A DNA stretch of 64,000 nucleotides from Cacajao melanocephalus (lineage: Eukaryota; Chordata; Mammalia; Primates; Pitheciidae): the NCBI GenBank assembly GCA_963573385.1, contig CAUYLG010039286.1, positions 1 through 64,000 on the forward strand, given 5' to 3'. Below the pieces are notes generated by a model. The model ran no database searches. It saw only the letters and a list, made by a program, of their open reading frames with translations, and was not told where the DNA came from. Position numbers and translations under genes: made by a program. Shown in pieces: positions 1-13,905 of the stretch. Within the stretch, counting starts at the first letter, position 1, and the number at the start of each line of letters is the position of its first letter.

Positions 1-24
1 TTTCTCAACCATATTTCTTGTTTT

Positions 25-240
<216 letters not shown>

Positions 241-299
241 GACTTGAAGGTGAATTTTGAAGGATAATTTGAAGTCTACAAGATGGACAAGATTGGGAG

Positions 300-455
300 G
301 GACTTTTTATTTTTAATAGCTATTTTGAGGTACAATTGATTTCCGTAATAAACTGCATATGTGTAAGTGTAAATAAACTTGATAAATAAAAAATTCATGT
401 TTCAACATACATATACATCCATTAAATCTTTGCCATAACAAAGATGCTAAATATT
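300..455 (-). mobile_element. L1M 3' end fragment, part 1
   Basis: The sequence ttttgaggtacaattgat...aataaactgcatatgtgtaa is the antisense of the A-rich 3' region of old L1M elements. It continues after the Alu insertion at 720, showing the two pieces were once one element. Confidence 0.6.
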
Positions 456-560
456 TTCTCCTTCTCCTTCTCCTTCTCCTTCTCCTTCTCCTTCTCCTTC
501 TCCTTCTCCTTCTCCTTCTCCTTCTCCTTCTCCTTCTCCTTCCTCTTCTTCTTCTTCTCA
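456..560. repeat. (CTTCTC)n hexanucleotide array with CTT end
   Basis: About 14 near-perfect CTTCTC/TTCTCC units run from 459 to 541 and shade into CTT repeats. On the minus strand this is GAGAAG, sitting where the adjacent antisense Alu would have its A-tail, so it probably grew from that tail. Read as protein it gives Arg-rich or Phe-Ser repeats in open frames. I do not regard these as genes. Confidence 0.9.
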
Positions 561-719
561 TCCAGACTGGAGTGCAGCAGCACCATCAAGATCTTGGCTC
601 ACTGCAACCTCCACCTCTCCACCTCCCAAACTCTTCATCTCCCAGATTCAAGCGATTCTCCTGCCTCAGCCTCCCAGGTAGCTGGGAATACAGGTGCCTG
701 CCACCACGCCTGGCTAATT
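561..719 (-). mobile_element. Alu right arm
   Basis: Antisense Alu right monomer from ccagactggagtgcag to cctggctaatttt. The left arm is absent. It is inserted in the L1M fragment that flanks it on both sides. Confidence 0.8.
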
Positions 720-1124
720 TTCATAAACGATGGACATTTATGGACATTTTCATCACCCACAAAAGTTTCCTGTGTTTTCTGTAACTCCTCCCTCCTGCCT
801 TGCTGACCACCCATCCCCAGGAAGCTACTGATGTTTCCTTTCCCTACACATTAATTTTTATTTCTCTAGAATTTGATATAATTCGAATCATAGAATATAT
901 ATCCTTCTTGTCTGACTTCTTTATTTGGCATTAAACATTTTAAGACTGATTTATGTTATTATGTATATCAGGAGTTTATTCCTTTTTATTGTTGAATGGT
1001 ATTCCTCTGTATGGATATACCCTAGTTTGTTGTATTCATCATTTTTTGGAGGATATTTGAATGCTGTTAGTTTGGGGCTACTGTAAATAAAACTACTAGG
1101 GATACTTAAATACAAGTCTCTGAG
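720..1124 (-). mobile_element. L1M 3' region, part 2
   Basis: It contains the antisense L1 motifs atcacccacaaaagtttcct, ttgttgaatggtattcc and gtttggggctactgtaaata. The element is interrupted at 1125 by Tigger1 and resumes at 4408 with ctcttgggtaaatac. Confidence 0.75.
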
Positions 1125-1333
1125 TAGGCATGCCTTGTTTTATTGCATTCTGCTTTATTGCTCTTTACATATATTGTAATTTTTCCAAATTGAAGGTTCA
1201 TGGCAACCTTGCATTAAGAATGTCTGTTGATGCCATTTTTCCAAGAGCACGTGCTGACCTCATGTCTCGGCATCACATTTTGGTAATTCTTGCAATATTT
1301 CAAACTTTTTCATTATTATTATGTCTGCATTGA

Positions 1334-1806
1334 GGTCAAAATAAAAATGTAGAGACAAATCTCTAAATTTAAAGTTTTATTGGGGAAGAAAAAAATGCAA
1401 TTTGGGACATACACAGAGACTAGGTGGTCTCCAGGATGTTCAAAGAACAAAGAGAAGGTTAGAAGTTTTATAAAAAAGAACAAATGTTACATACTGCTTT
1501 TTGACAAAGTTTATTGGTGCTAGTAAGTGGGGAGATTGCAAGCTATGATTTGTGAGCAATAGTAATGGGCAAAATTAGTCCTAGAGTTGCAGCACGTAAT
1601 CTCCAAAGGTATAGATAAAAATGATTTCCAGTTATAACAGGCAGTTACAACAGTCAGGCTTGCAGATAATTACATTCTTGGAGCAATCTTTTGTACCCTG
1701 AGGGCCTTTCTCCCCCCTCCCCCTCCCGCAACCCCCGGCTTCTGGGTGCTGTTTTAGGTAGATATAACTAGAATGACCTAATTCTTATGATCAACTTTCA
1801 CATCTG
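1334..1806 (-). mobile_element. Solo LTR of an endogenous retrovirus (class I-like), inside Tigger1
   Basis: Tigger1 sequence breaks off after ttattattatgtctg and resumes at ttacagtgatctg. The 4-base word tctg flanks the insert on both sides, fitting a retroviral target-site duplication. On the minus strand the insert begins TGTGAAAG and has an AATAAA signal near its end. It has a C-rich patch at 1705-1740. I cannot name the LTR family. Confidence 0.55.
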
Positions 1807-2024
1807 TTACAGTGATCTGTAATCAGTGTGATCTTGGATGCTTTTGGTTGTAATTGTTTTGCAGCACAACAAACCATGCTCACATTATATTATTAATGGG
1901 TAAATGTTGTGTGTGTTCTGACAGCTCCACTGACCAGCTGTTCCCCCATCTCTCTCCCTCTCCTCAGGCCTCTCTATTCCCAAAGATGCAACAATATTAA
2001 AATTAGGCCAATTAATATCCTACA

Positions 2025-4190
<2,166 letters not shown>

Positions 4191-4407
4191 CAGCATTTTT
4201 TTTTAGCAATAAGCTCTTTTAAAATTAAGGTATGTACATTTTTTCAGACATAGTGCTATTACACACTTAAGAGAGTACAGTATAGTGTGAACATAACTTT
4301 TATATGTACTGGGAAACCAAAAAATCCTTGTGACTTGCTTTTTTGAGGTATTTGCTTTATTGAAGTGGTCTGGAATTGAACCCACAATATCTCTGTGGTA
4401 TGTCTGT

Positions 4408-4600
4408 GTAGACATGCTTTCTTTTCTCTTGGGTAAATACATCGGAGTAGAATAATTGGGTCATAAAGTAGGTGTTAGCTTTTTAGAACCTGCGAAATAG
4501 TTTTTCAAAGTGGTTGTGCCATTATGCATACTTAACCTGCTGCCTATGAGAGTTCCAGTTCTTCTTCATGAGTTGGTATGGCCAGTCTTTATTATTTTAA
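4408..4600 (-). mobile_element. L1M 3' region, part 3
   Basis: It resumes the same L1 as 720-1124: ctcttgggtaaatac, ttgggtcataaagtagg and tttttcaaagtggttgtgcc are antisense L1 landmarks in the right order. The L1 end near 4600 is not sharp. Confidence 0.7.
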
Positions 4601-5676
4601 TTTTACACATTTGTGTGTGTTTTTTGTGTGGGGTTGGGGGAAGGATTTTTTGTGATTCCTTTGGGAAAGAGTCACTGAGGTGCTATGATCATTTTAAATC
4701 TTTTGTTTCATATCATAAATTGTTTTTCATAAAATTTTGCTTTCTGTTTACTTTCCTATCAAAGATTTCATCTTATTGGCCTTCACATCTAAAATCCTCT
4801 TCATTTTCCCTCCAAATTCTTGTGCTGCAAGGCCCCGTGCACCATCCTTCAGTTGGGTTACTGTGTGTGGAGGGGAAGGATTTTGGAGGGTTTCTTGATA
4901 TTATTGTTAACTTCCACTATGGCCCCCCTGCTCTTCCTCAAATCATTTCAGGGGTAAAGATTTCAAAGCACAAGGTAGGATGGGGTTTATGAGGTAGAGA
5001 TTGAGGAAACGCAGGCTGTGGCAGGAATGGGAAGGCATTATTATGAGCATCCAAAGCTGATTTCCAGACCATGAGCTTGTTTTTTGCCCGAGAGTAGGAT
5101 TTAACTGGAGTTCCTAAAAAGCCTGATTAAAACTGCAGCTTTTATTTTTCTGTCTCTCGAGCACCACTTCACTATTTGTAATCACATATGAATATGCTTT
5201 TCTTATAATTGGTCCATCTGTAATTTTTTTTTTGAAAAAGTTCAGCCCAGGGGTTATATTAGAAGATAATCTTTCATGTCATTTCCAGTTTTATGGTTCT
5301 CCTAAGGCTATTTTCCTTTAAAAAAAAATCAATGACTACTGCATCTGTCTCTTTAGCAGTGAAGGTTTCAGCCTTTCACAGATGTTAAAGAACTCTATCA
5401 TAGCTGTGGCCCCATCATCTTACCTGAGCACTGAGCTTGGGGATCCAGGAATTTATTGTTCCTGTTAAGTTTTAGCCCATTAGCATTCTTCATATGGGCA
5501 GTTTGGCAGAATGTGGCGGTTTATCTGCTTGGACAACTGGCTCAGCCCAATCTCCAAGGTAAATGGATGGGATTACTCTTTTCAAACCCCAGTCAGACCC
5601 AGCCAAGGACCTATACCAAAGCTAATCCCTTCCCAGTCTGGGGGGCTCACACCTGGGTCTAGGTGAGGGAGTCTGG
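4601..5676. other. Single-copy sequence, nothing recognised
   Basis: AT-rich sequence with no repeat family or splice-flanked coding stretch that I recognise. An open frame of 160 codons at 4510-4992 starts inside L1 DNA and has no family resemblance, so I do not call it a gene. Confidence 0.5.
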
Positions 5677-5990
5677 CCAGGGGCAAAGAAAGGGAGGAGA
5701 GCCAAATGGGCTCTCCACTCCCAGCAGAGAACAGGGGATGAGTCACTCAGCTCTGTTCTAGGGCACAGGGCAGGACTCTGGCACAAGGCTTCATTCAGCA
5801 AGTCAAGCACATTTTCCTCTTCAAACAAATGGAAACTTTCTGCTACTCCATGATGGATTCACTCTTTCTGGGCTCCTTGGGAGCAAGTGAGAGGAAGCTC
5901 TTTCCTGCCCCGGTAGCCTCCATAAGAAAGGGAACATCCGATCAGAGGTGGACAATGGGAGGCAGTGTCTTACCCCTGGCACATGGGATA
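5677..5990 (+). repeat. Local duplicated unit, copy A
   Basis: Roughly 314 bases matching 8842-9150 at about 85-90% by eye, from ccaggggcaaagaaag to cccctggcacatggga. Flanks on both sides are unrelated. The unit is not a repeat family I recognise. Confidence 0.85.
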
Positions 5991-6134
5991 GCTCTTGTTT
6001 TGGTGGTCATATGGTGGCATCTGGGTTGGCTTTTTCTGTGCTTTGTAGATCTGAGGGCCTTGACTTTGGTGAATATAGGAAGATACAGGATGAACTATTA
6101 ATGACTGGAAGCAGCTGTTCTTTTAACTTACTAT

Positions 6135-6400
6135 TAAAGTTATTTGTATATTTATTTATTTTTAGAATGGGGGTCTTTCTCTATCACTCAGGCCGGAATG
6201 TAGTGCTGCCATCATGGCTCATTTTAGCCTCAGACCTCTGTGCTCAAGTGATCCTCCCACCTCAACCTCCTGAGTAAGAGGGACTACAGGCACATGCCAC
6301 TAGACCTAGCTAAATTTTTTTAAATTTTTTGTAGGGATAGGGTCTCACTACCTTGCCTGGGCTGGTCTTCAACTTCTGGCTCAAGTGATCCTATGACCCA
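6135..6400 (-). mobile_element. Diverged Alu (AluJ-like), truncated
   Basis: Antisense Alu with tcactcaggccggaatg, ctgagtaagagggactacagg and cttgcctgggctgg. It stops at gatcctatgaccc, so the end of the left arm is missing. Confidence 0.8.
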
Positions 6401-6514
6401 ACATATGAATGAGTAAGATCTTCAATAGCCACTATTAGCAATTGAGATAACTGAAGAGTCTCTGTCATGTTCTTCTTCTTACCACCATTCTTCTGAAACA
6501 GCTATCAGGTTTTC

Positions 6515-6921
6515 ATAGTCCATTTAGAGTTGCAATGAAGGAAGGCCTGAGGATGGGTAATTTACACAGAAAAATTGTCTATTTGTCTCACATGCTGATG
6601 TCTGAAAAAGTCCAAGATTAGGCATCCGCATCAATGAGAGTCTCAGGCTGCTTCCACTCTTGGTGGAAGTTGGAGGGGAGCCGGTGGGTGCAGAAATCAC
6701 ATAGAGAGAGAAGCAAGAGAGAGAGGAAATGCCAGGCTCTTTTTAGCAACCAGCTCTTGCAGGAACTAATAGAGAACTCACTCACAACCCCCTACAGGGA
6801 GGTTTTAATCAATTCACGAGGGATCTGCCCCCAACTCAGCACCTCCCATTAGACCACACGTCCAACATTGGAGATAAAATTTCAACTTGAGGTTTGGACA
6901 AATATCCAAACTATAGCAAGT
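6515..6921 (-). mobile_element. MaLR LTR (MST/MLT1-like)
   Basis: Antisense landmarks of ERVL-MaLR LTRs appear in order: ggatgggtaatttacac, ccactcttggtggaag, ccaggctctttttagcaacc, cccattagaccacac and aacattggagataaaatttc. The element is a solo LTR with no internal sequence next to it. Confidence 0.8.
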
Positions 6922-7650
6922 CTTTTATTTAGCTAATACTTTGCTTCCAGAGGCTAATCTTTCTCAAAACAGCCAAACGCCTTACTTTAGGAGAGGTTTT
7001 CTTGAATGCTAGCTTGCGTTTTCCCCTGACAATGAGGCCCTCTGCTGTAGACAGTGGTCCTTTCTTCTTTCCTCTTCTCACATTATCTTTCTCTCTCACC
7101 CTCTTTGGCCTTCTCTTGATTCCACCTGCTTTTCATTTTAACCCATTATTCCATGAGTGGGGAGACATTTCCGCATATTAAAATCCCTCCCCGAGAGCTC
7201 CCCTAGTCCAGAGGAATTATCCAGCTGAGCCAGCCGCCCTGTCTAGGTGGCCAGCCCTCAAAGGGGCTGTGCATTTTCTGAGTCTGCTCAACTTCCTAAG
7301 TAAAGCTTCGAATAGGAAATCCTAACCCAACAGCGAAAGTCTGGAAAGGAATTTATTTCCTATAGCTGGTCTTTCCTGGCCATTTCTCAGGTCACTCTCA
7401 GTTTCGCTTTAGCAAACTGAACGCTAGTGATTTTTATTTTTTATTTTTTTTTGCTATAATGCCACCACCACTTCAATGTTTATATTCCCTCTGTGTCCTT
7501 CTGGGAGATGGCAGGAGATATCATTAACTGCATTTCAAATCAGAAAGAAACTGAAGGGCATCAAAGTCCCCATATCATCTGGATTATACAACTCAGAGGC
7601 TAAGGAAAGGCCTAAATCTTAAGTGTTCTATTCAAAGTATCATCTTTTTC
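6922..7650. other. Single-copy sequence, nothing recognised
   Basis: Contains pyrimidine-rich and T-rich patches (for example 7428-7452) but no repeat consensus or coding signal that I can identify. Confidence 0.45.
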
Positions 7651-8025
7651 TTTTTTTGACAGAGTTTTGCTCTTGTTGCCCAGGCTGGAGTGCAATGGTG
7701 TGATCTAAGCTCACCGTAACCTCAGTCTCCCGGGTTCAAGAGATTCCTGCCTCAGCCACCCGAGTAGCCAGGATCACAGGCGTGGGCCACCGTGCCTGGC
7801 TAAATTTGTAGAGCAGGGGTTTCACCATGTCTTGCCCCTGGCACATGGAAGGCAATATTGATTCAGGGACCTGAGACTGGAAGCACTTTCCAGAGATCTC
7901 TCTCCAATATTTGCAGAGTCACATTTTCTCAACAGAATGGGTTCGAACTCCTGACCTCAGGTGATGCATCCGCCTTGGCCTTCCAAAGTGCTGGTATTAC
8001 AGGTGTGAGCCACTGCACCTGGCCA
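7651..8025 (-). mobile_element. Alu carrying an internal foreign segment
   Basis: Antisense Alu from gacagagttttgctcttgtt to gcacctggcc. In place of the usual ttggccaggctggtc between ttcaccatg and gaactcctgacctcagg it holds about 114 bases (7830-7943) that match the duplicated unit at 9129-9275. Confidence 0.9.
7830..7943 (+). repeat. Duplicated unit, piece B, inside the Alu
   Basis: It begins tcttgcccctggcacatgg and ends aacagaatgggttc, colinear with 9129-9270 but with two small gaps. The joints share tgt on the left and tcgaact on the right with the Alu. Confidence 0.85.
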
Positions 8026-8469
8026 AAGCATTATCTTAAATCAGTAGACTTCATTGTCTTCTTTGAACCAATCTAACCTTTTCCATTGCCCATAAGTGGG
8101 CTCTTTTTTCATATCTATACCAGGATTTTCAGCATAGACTTACGAACATGCAGAAGTTCTCCATCCCCATTTTTTGCTTTCCTGGTGTTCTTCCAAGCCT
8201 GGCTGAAGGCAGAAGCTCCCTTCGCAGCCTGTTTTCACCATGCAGGGTTCTGGAACCAAGAAACTGTCCTGTCACTCTACAGAGGATACAAACAGTGGAA
8301 CCCCCATAGCCTTCCTCCGGTGACCCACCCTTCCTGGTCTGTGGTCGCCTCTGAGTAAGCTTTGTCTTGCTGCTCTGCAGAAGTCTTTGAGAAGGTGTGA
8401 CTTGCTCAGTTCCTAGGAAAACTGCCTACCCTTAGAAAGTGGGTGTTAGCACTGGGGGCAGTTGGGGGT
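8026..8469. other. Single-copy sequence ending in a G-rich tract
   Basis: Nothing recognised until the G-rich run beginning near 8440, which may be part of the adjoining L1 3'UTR. Confidence 0.4.
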
Positions 8470-8650
8470 GGGGGCTAGGGGAGGGACAGCTGGGGGTGGG
8501 GGGGGATAACATGGGGAGAAATGCTGGATATAGTCAAAGGGGGAATAGAGGCAGCAAACCACCTGGTTATGTATGCACCTATGCAAGAACCCTGCATGAC
8601 TTGCACATGTACCCCAGAACCTAAAGTAAAATAAAAATAAAAATAAAAAA
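8470..8650 (+). mobile_element. 5'-truncated L1 3' end (L1P/L1PB-like)
   Basis: Contains the L1 3' landmarks ggcagcaaaccacctgg, cttgcacatgtaccccagaa and a terminal AAAAT-repeat tail, preceded by a G-rich tract as in primate L1 3'UTRs. Only about 180 bases survive. Confidence 0.85.
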
Positions 8651-8841
8651 AGGAAAGTGGATGTGAGAAGAAAAGCGGCAAGCTGGGAGTGGTCACGAAC
8701 TGGTGTCCCGAGTGCCCTTGCAGCTCAGGGCGGAGGTGACTGTTGAAGTCAGCCTCATGGAATGCCTCCAGGTAACCCTCCCTCCCTGTCAAGGTTGATG
8801 AGTCAGAGGATAGGAGACAAGTCGTGAGCAAAACTGCACAC

Positions 8842-9280
8842 CAGGGGCAAAGAAAGAGAGGAAAGTGAAATGGGCTCTCCACTCCCAGCAGAGAATGGAG
8901 TGAATCACTCAGCTCTGCTCTAGGGCACAGGGCAGGACTCTGGGCACAAGGCTTCAACCAGCAAGTCCAGCACATTCTCCTCTTCAAACAAATGGAAGCT
9001 TTCTGCTGCTCCATGATGGGTTCACGCTTTCTGGGCTCCCTGGGAGCAAGCGAGAGGAAGCCCTTACCTGTCCCGGCAGCCTCCATAAGGAAGGGAGCAT
9101 CCCATCAGAGATGGACAATGGGAAGCAGTGTCTTGCTCCTGGCACATGGGAGGCAATCTACAAATACTGATTCAGGGACATGAGAAATGCGAGCTCTGCA
9201 CTGGAAGCACTTTCCAGAGATCTCTCTCTTCAAACTGTGCAGAGTCACACTTTCTCAACAGAATGGGTTCGAACTAAAAA
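8842..9280 (+). repeat. Local duplicated unit, copy C (longest)
   Basis: Its first 310 bases match 5677-5990 and its last 147 match the piece in the Alu at 7830-7943. The two partial copies therefore overlap by about 20 bases and together reproduce this copy. Confidence 0.85.
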
Positions 9281-9744
9281 AAGTGCTGGCTCAGAAATGG
9301 CACTCATGGCTCAGCCCTTCCATTTATTTTATTTTGTTCTTTTTGTTTCTTTGACCTCACCCTTCCTTTGAGGCACTTCCAAAGAGAAGACTCCAGCAAC
9401 TGAAGAGAAGATGATGGTGACCCTGATGGTGGAATATGGTTTGTGATTCAAAAAAGAATAGTTTCCAGAGAGGTGGCAAAGCCCTTCCTAAGTGAGCTCC
9501 ATGACCACGGAACTGGGGCCATACGCCAGGGTGAGGCTGCGGGGTCCCACACTGCAGCTGGACAGTGAGGCTACCCTGAGCCCTGGCATGGTGTCCAGGG
9601 TTCTAAAGCCACTGCTATGAGCAGGGCAGAGCCTCCAGGAGAATCCCCAGAGGTGGAGAAAGAGGTCTGTGGCAGGGAGGACGTCAGCTAGGCTCGCTGG
9701 CCTCTGATTCCCACAGTACTGCTTTTTGTTCAAATGTTATCTTA
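9281..9744. other. Single-copy sequence, nothing recognised
   Basis: Moderately GC-rich. Short open frames are present without family resemblance or splice context. Confidence 0.4.
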
Positions 9745-10058
9745 TCTTTATTTTTACTTTTTTAGAGATCTCTGTTTATTGCCCAGGTTGGAGTTTAGTG
9801 GCACAATCCTAGTTCACTGCAGCCTCGAACTCCTGGGCTCAAAAGATCCCTCCATCTCAGCCTCCAAGTGGCTGCAACTACAGGTGTGTACCACAGCACG
9901 TGGTTAATTAAATTTTTTTTTTTTTAATTTTTAGTAGAGGTGAGGTCTCACTGCCAAGGTTGGTCTTGAACTCCTGGGTATAAGTGATCTTCCCACCTTG
10001 GCCTCCCAAAGTACTGAGATAATAGGCATGATAACAGACATGAGCTACTGTGACCGGC
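9745..10058 (-). mobile_element. Alu (AluJ-like)
   Basis: Antisense, diverged (tgcccaggttggagttt, cactgcagcctcgaactcc, ctgtgaccggcc). It abuts another antisense Alu, making a head-to-tail pair. Confidence 0.85.
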
Positions 10059-10061
10059 CTG

Positions 10062-10358
10062 CTTTTTTTTTTTTGAGACTGAGTTTTGTTCTGTCACCAG
10101 GCTGGAGTGCAGTGGCACAATCTCGGCTCATTGCGACCTCCGCCTCCTGGGTTCAAGTGATTCTTCCGCCTCAGCCTCCCGAGTAGCTGGGACAACAGGC
10201 ATGTACCACCATGCCCAGCTATTTTTTTGTATTTTTAGTAGAGACGGGGTTTCACCATGTTGACCAGGATGGTCTCGATCTCTTGACCTCGTGATCTGCC
10301 CACCTCGGCCTCCCAAAGTGCTGGGATTACAGGCGTGAGCCACTGCGCCCGGCCCCGG
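10062..10358 (-). mobile_element. Alu, full length and well preserved (AluS/Y-like)
   Basis: Antisense, close to consensus throughout: gagactgagttttgttctg, tgaccaggatggtctcgatc and gccactgcgcccggcc. It lies directly beside the older copy on its left. Confidence 0.9.
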
Positions 10359-11014
10359 CCTGCTTTTACATCCTTGTAAAATCATTCTCAGCACTCATCA
10401 TTCTACTGGGAGAGGCCAGTTGCACCGTCAGGAAGTGGTGAGTGGAGAGTGGTGGACTTGGCCTCAGCCATGGTCAAGCCGTGGGCGTGGAGGAGGCACC
10501 AGCCAGGCAGATTCAGGTTCTCAGTGCAGGGCCCAGTCAAGTGTCTCACTCACAGGAGGAAAGACATTGAATTCTGTGTCCCCATTGCCTGCTCTACCTC
10601 CTCCACCTCCTCCCACTCTAGCCTCTTACAACATGAAGCAATCTCACTATGCTGGACTTCACCGATACCCATCACCCTTTCTTTTCACATCAGCAGTCTC
10701 TCCTCTTGTCAGGTATCTCTTTGTCTTTCTTCTTTCATTCAATCCAGCATGTAAGTACCACTAAGCAAGTACCATGTGCTAAATCCTTCTTTCTTAGGAC
10801 GGGGTGCAAAGTCCCAGCCTGTATGGGCTCCCAATGGCATTAGGGAAATATCCCCACATCATCACAAGAGCCCAAGGAAAGTTTTGTGCTGGTAATAAGA
10901 GGAGAGCACAGAGGGCTGAGGAGTAGGGACCAGTCTGGGACACCGGGAGGAAGGGGATACTTCTTAGGGGATGATTAAGCCCATGTTTTGAGCTGAGTTT
11001 TGAAAGGTAGAGTA
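10359..11014. other. Single-copy sequence, nothing recognised
   Basis: Pyrimidine-rich around 10570-10640. Overlapping open frames of about 100 codons here are of low complexity (Ser, Pro) and unsupported. Confidence 0.4.
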
Positions 11015-11328
<314 letters not shown>

Positions 11329-11954
11329 GTATGGTTTTCCCAGAGAGACAAGTGACGCTCAATCCAGGAAGAAGGAACAACTGCACAAAGGCCCAGAATT
11401 TGAGAAGCATGCAGCATTTGGACAGCAATGGCAGCTGAGGGTACCCAGAGCACACTGAAGCCAAATCTACAAAGTAAACTCAGCGCAGGACTGGACTTCC
11501 TTTTCTGGGCTCTCCATGGGGTCGTGAAAACCTCATGCAATCCGTGAATTTGGAGAAGGCTGTGGGGAACACAACTCTCTACTCAGCCCCCTCCTTCTCT
11601 TCTCTTCCAGGATCATTTATTTTTACATCCCCTCACCTGGATCCTGACTCACTCCCTGCTCATCCTTGATTTGACCCTGAAGCACCACCTACCCTCCCAT
11701 TTGCCCATAGCGGGGAGGAAGAACTGAATGAGATCAGCAGCTATGTAAACGGAGAAACCAACCATGTCAGGAATCCCAGCAAAAGTGTTCAACAAAAGCA
11801 GGAAGGATGCTTCAAAAAAAAAAATTCCTCTCACAGGAAATAGAGAGGCACAAATTAGAGAAAAACAAATTTAGGTCACCTGTGGAAACTTCTAAGTTGT
11901 CTAATGAAATCCAGGATATGACAGCGTGAATTAGACAAAACTAGGAAATTAATA
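11329..11954. other. Single-copy sequence, nothing recognised
   Basis: No repeat or coding family seen. Confidence 0.4.
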
Positions 11955-12115
11955 GCTAATACTTAACAGGGTAGTCGCTATCTAAATATATTTCTAAGCA
12001 TAAAACATTAATTAACTCATTTAAGCCTCACAGAAGTCCTATGAGTTGCATACTATTATCCCCTCTTTACAGATTGGGAGACTGAGGCACAGAGGAGGAG
12101 AGAGCTTATAGCTAT
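11955..12115 (-). mobile_element. MIR fragment
   Basis: Antisense MIR words: taattaactcatttaagcc, actattatcccctctttac and gagactgaggcacagagg. Confidence 0.7.
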
Positions 12116-12139
12116 ATGCAATGGATTAGAATCAGTAAT

Positions 12140-12447
12140 CTGGCCAGGAACAGTGGCTCATGCCTGTAATCCCAGCACTCTGGGAGGCCAAGATGGGTAG
12201 ATCATTTGAGATCAGGAGTTTAAGACCAGCCTGGTCAACATGGCGAAGCCCCATCTCTACTAAAAATACGAAAGTTAGCAGGCATGATGGTGTGCACCTG
12301 TAATCTCAGCTACTCAGGAGGCTGATGCAGGACAATCACCTTAAACTGGGAGGCAGAGTTTGCAGTGAGCCAAGGTTGTACTACTGCACTCCAGCCTGGG
12401 AGACAAAGTGAGATCCCATCTCAAAAAACATAAAGAAAGAAAGAAAG
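12140..12447 (+). mobile_element. Alu, full length
   Basis: Sense Alu from ggccaggaacagtggctc to a tail with AAAG repeats at 12432-12447. Confidence 0.9.
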
Positions 12448-12639
12448 ACCGACTAGCCGTATGGAGCAATATTTAAGTTGTTTCGAATTTGACTTAGACT
12501 TTAGTGTAACTCTGTGTTTTAATGCAAAAAAAATGTGTTTATGAATAATTATTTTCCTGAGAAGAAAGAACATACTTTATTTTATCACGATGTCAGCCCC
12601 AAAGAGAGTTCATTTAAAAATTTGCAGTGTTAGTTCATC

Positions 12640-12856
12640 ACCAGTCGGGACAAAATAGCAAGATCTTGGCTCTACAAAAAGAAAAAAATTAATTAGCCAA
12701 ATGCAGTGGCACATGCCTGTTATCTCCATTACTCCTCAGGAAGCTGAGGTGGGAGGATCACTGGAACCCGGGAGTCCAAGGCTGCAGTGAGCTATGATCA
12801 TGCTACTGCACTCCAGCCTGGAAGACAGAACAAAACAACAGCAACAAAAAGCAAAA
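12640..12856 (+). mobile_element. Alu, 5'-truncated (AluJ-like)
   Basis: Begins in the middle linker (gctctacaaaaagaaaaaaa) and continues through the right arm to ctccagcctggaagacag and an AACA-rich tail. Confidence 0.8.
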
Positions 12857-13764
12857 ATCATAGTGTGTCTCAGGACTCATGTCCATTTTCAGGTTTTAAA
12901 GTTTTGCTAATTACTGATGAATCTTTTCTATTCCTTATGGCTTAAACAATATTAGAATATTTCTCTGGACAAAATCCAAGACTCAAAAATACAAAATAAA
13001 ATTTAATGGCATTTAAGTAAAAATTTGTTACTCAACTTATTTTTCCCCTGATTTAGATTCATTATGATGTTGGAGGCATGACCTTTTCTATTCATCTGAA
13101 TGATATTTTGTTTCAACAAAAGGGCAATGCTCTCAATGTCAAATAATAAGATAAAAATATTTAATCCCTTTAGTCCTTCTGTATACCTAGGTCATTTTAT
13201 TTTAGAGTGTATGTGTACAGACAGTGTACTCAACTAACCCTTGTAGTAATTACCCTGGTTATACCTAATGCAACAAATACTATTCAACTTGAACAAAATA
13301 AGAATTTTATACTGTCTGGCTTATTCTTAATTCTTCCCTAAAGGCCTATTTGGTTTAGCATCAAATACAAGATTAAGAGACTCTAAACTTTAGCTGAACA
13401 GCCACGCAGGGGATTTAGACATGATCTCTTTACACAAAAGAGAGTTAGCATATATCTGACATCCCCTGCACAGAGAACACATGTTGATACATATAATAAG
13501 TCTCCCTTTCCTAATCTTGATTGTTTATTTGAAAACAAATTGAAAAACAACCTTATCATATCCTCAAAAAAAATCTACTCCAGTAGTGTAAAATCTGGGG
13601 CAAGGTAAATGTCTATTCATTTATGCTGAACAAAGCAAAAAAAAAGGAAATGAAGATTGTAGGGACTATATACTTCCATTGAAATATGTGTGTATATCTA
13701 CAAGTGTTTATGTGTGTATTTATGAGTGTATTGCATGTACCTTAAATTTGCATGACACAAATGA
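12857..13764. other. AT-rich single-copy sequence
   Basis: Many short A or T runs. No coding or repeat match recognised apart from a short GT-rich patch near 13687-13730. Confidence 0.4.
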
Positions 13765-13905
13765 AATAGGTAAGCAAGGAAGAAATCCTTAGGAGGCTAA
13801 CTGACTTGTCAAACCTGGTAACAGCCTCAGCAGGAATTCAAACGTTGGTCTTCTAAGACTAATTCCAGTGCCCATTGCATTATCCTACATTACCCTATCC
13901 TGTAA
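13765..13905 (-). mobile_element. MIR-like fragment
   Basis: Resembles antisense MIR: actgacttgtcaaacctgg, gcaggaattcaaacg and ccagtgcccattgcattatc follow its order, with much divergence. Confidence 0.5.

Noticed and set aside
313..806. Open frames rich in Arg or in Phe-Ser
   Set aside because: They are translations of the CTTCTC array and Alu DNA and have no gene support.
4510..4992. 160-codon open frame
   Set aside because: It begins in antisense L1 sequence, has no recognisable family, and the region lacks splice or promoter signals.
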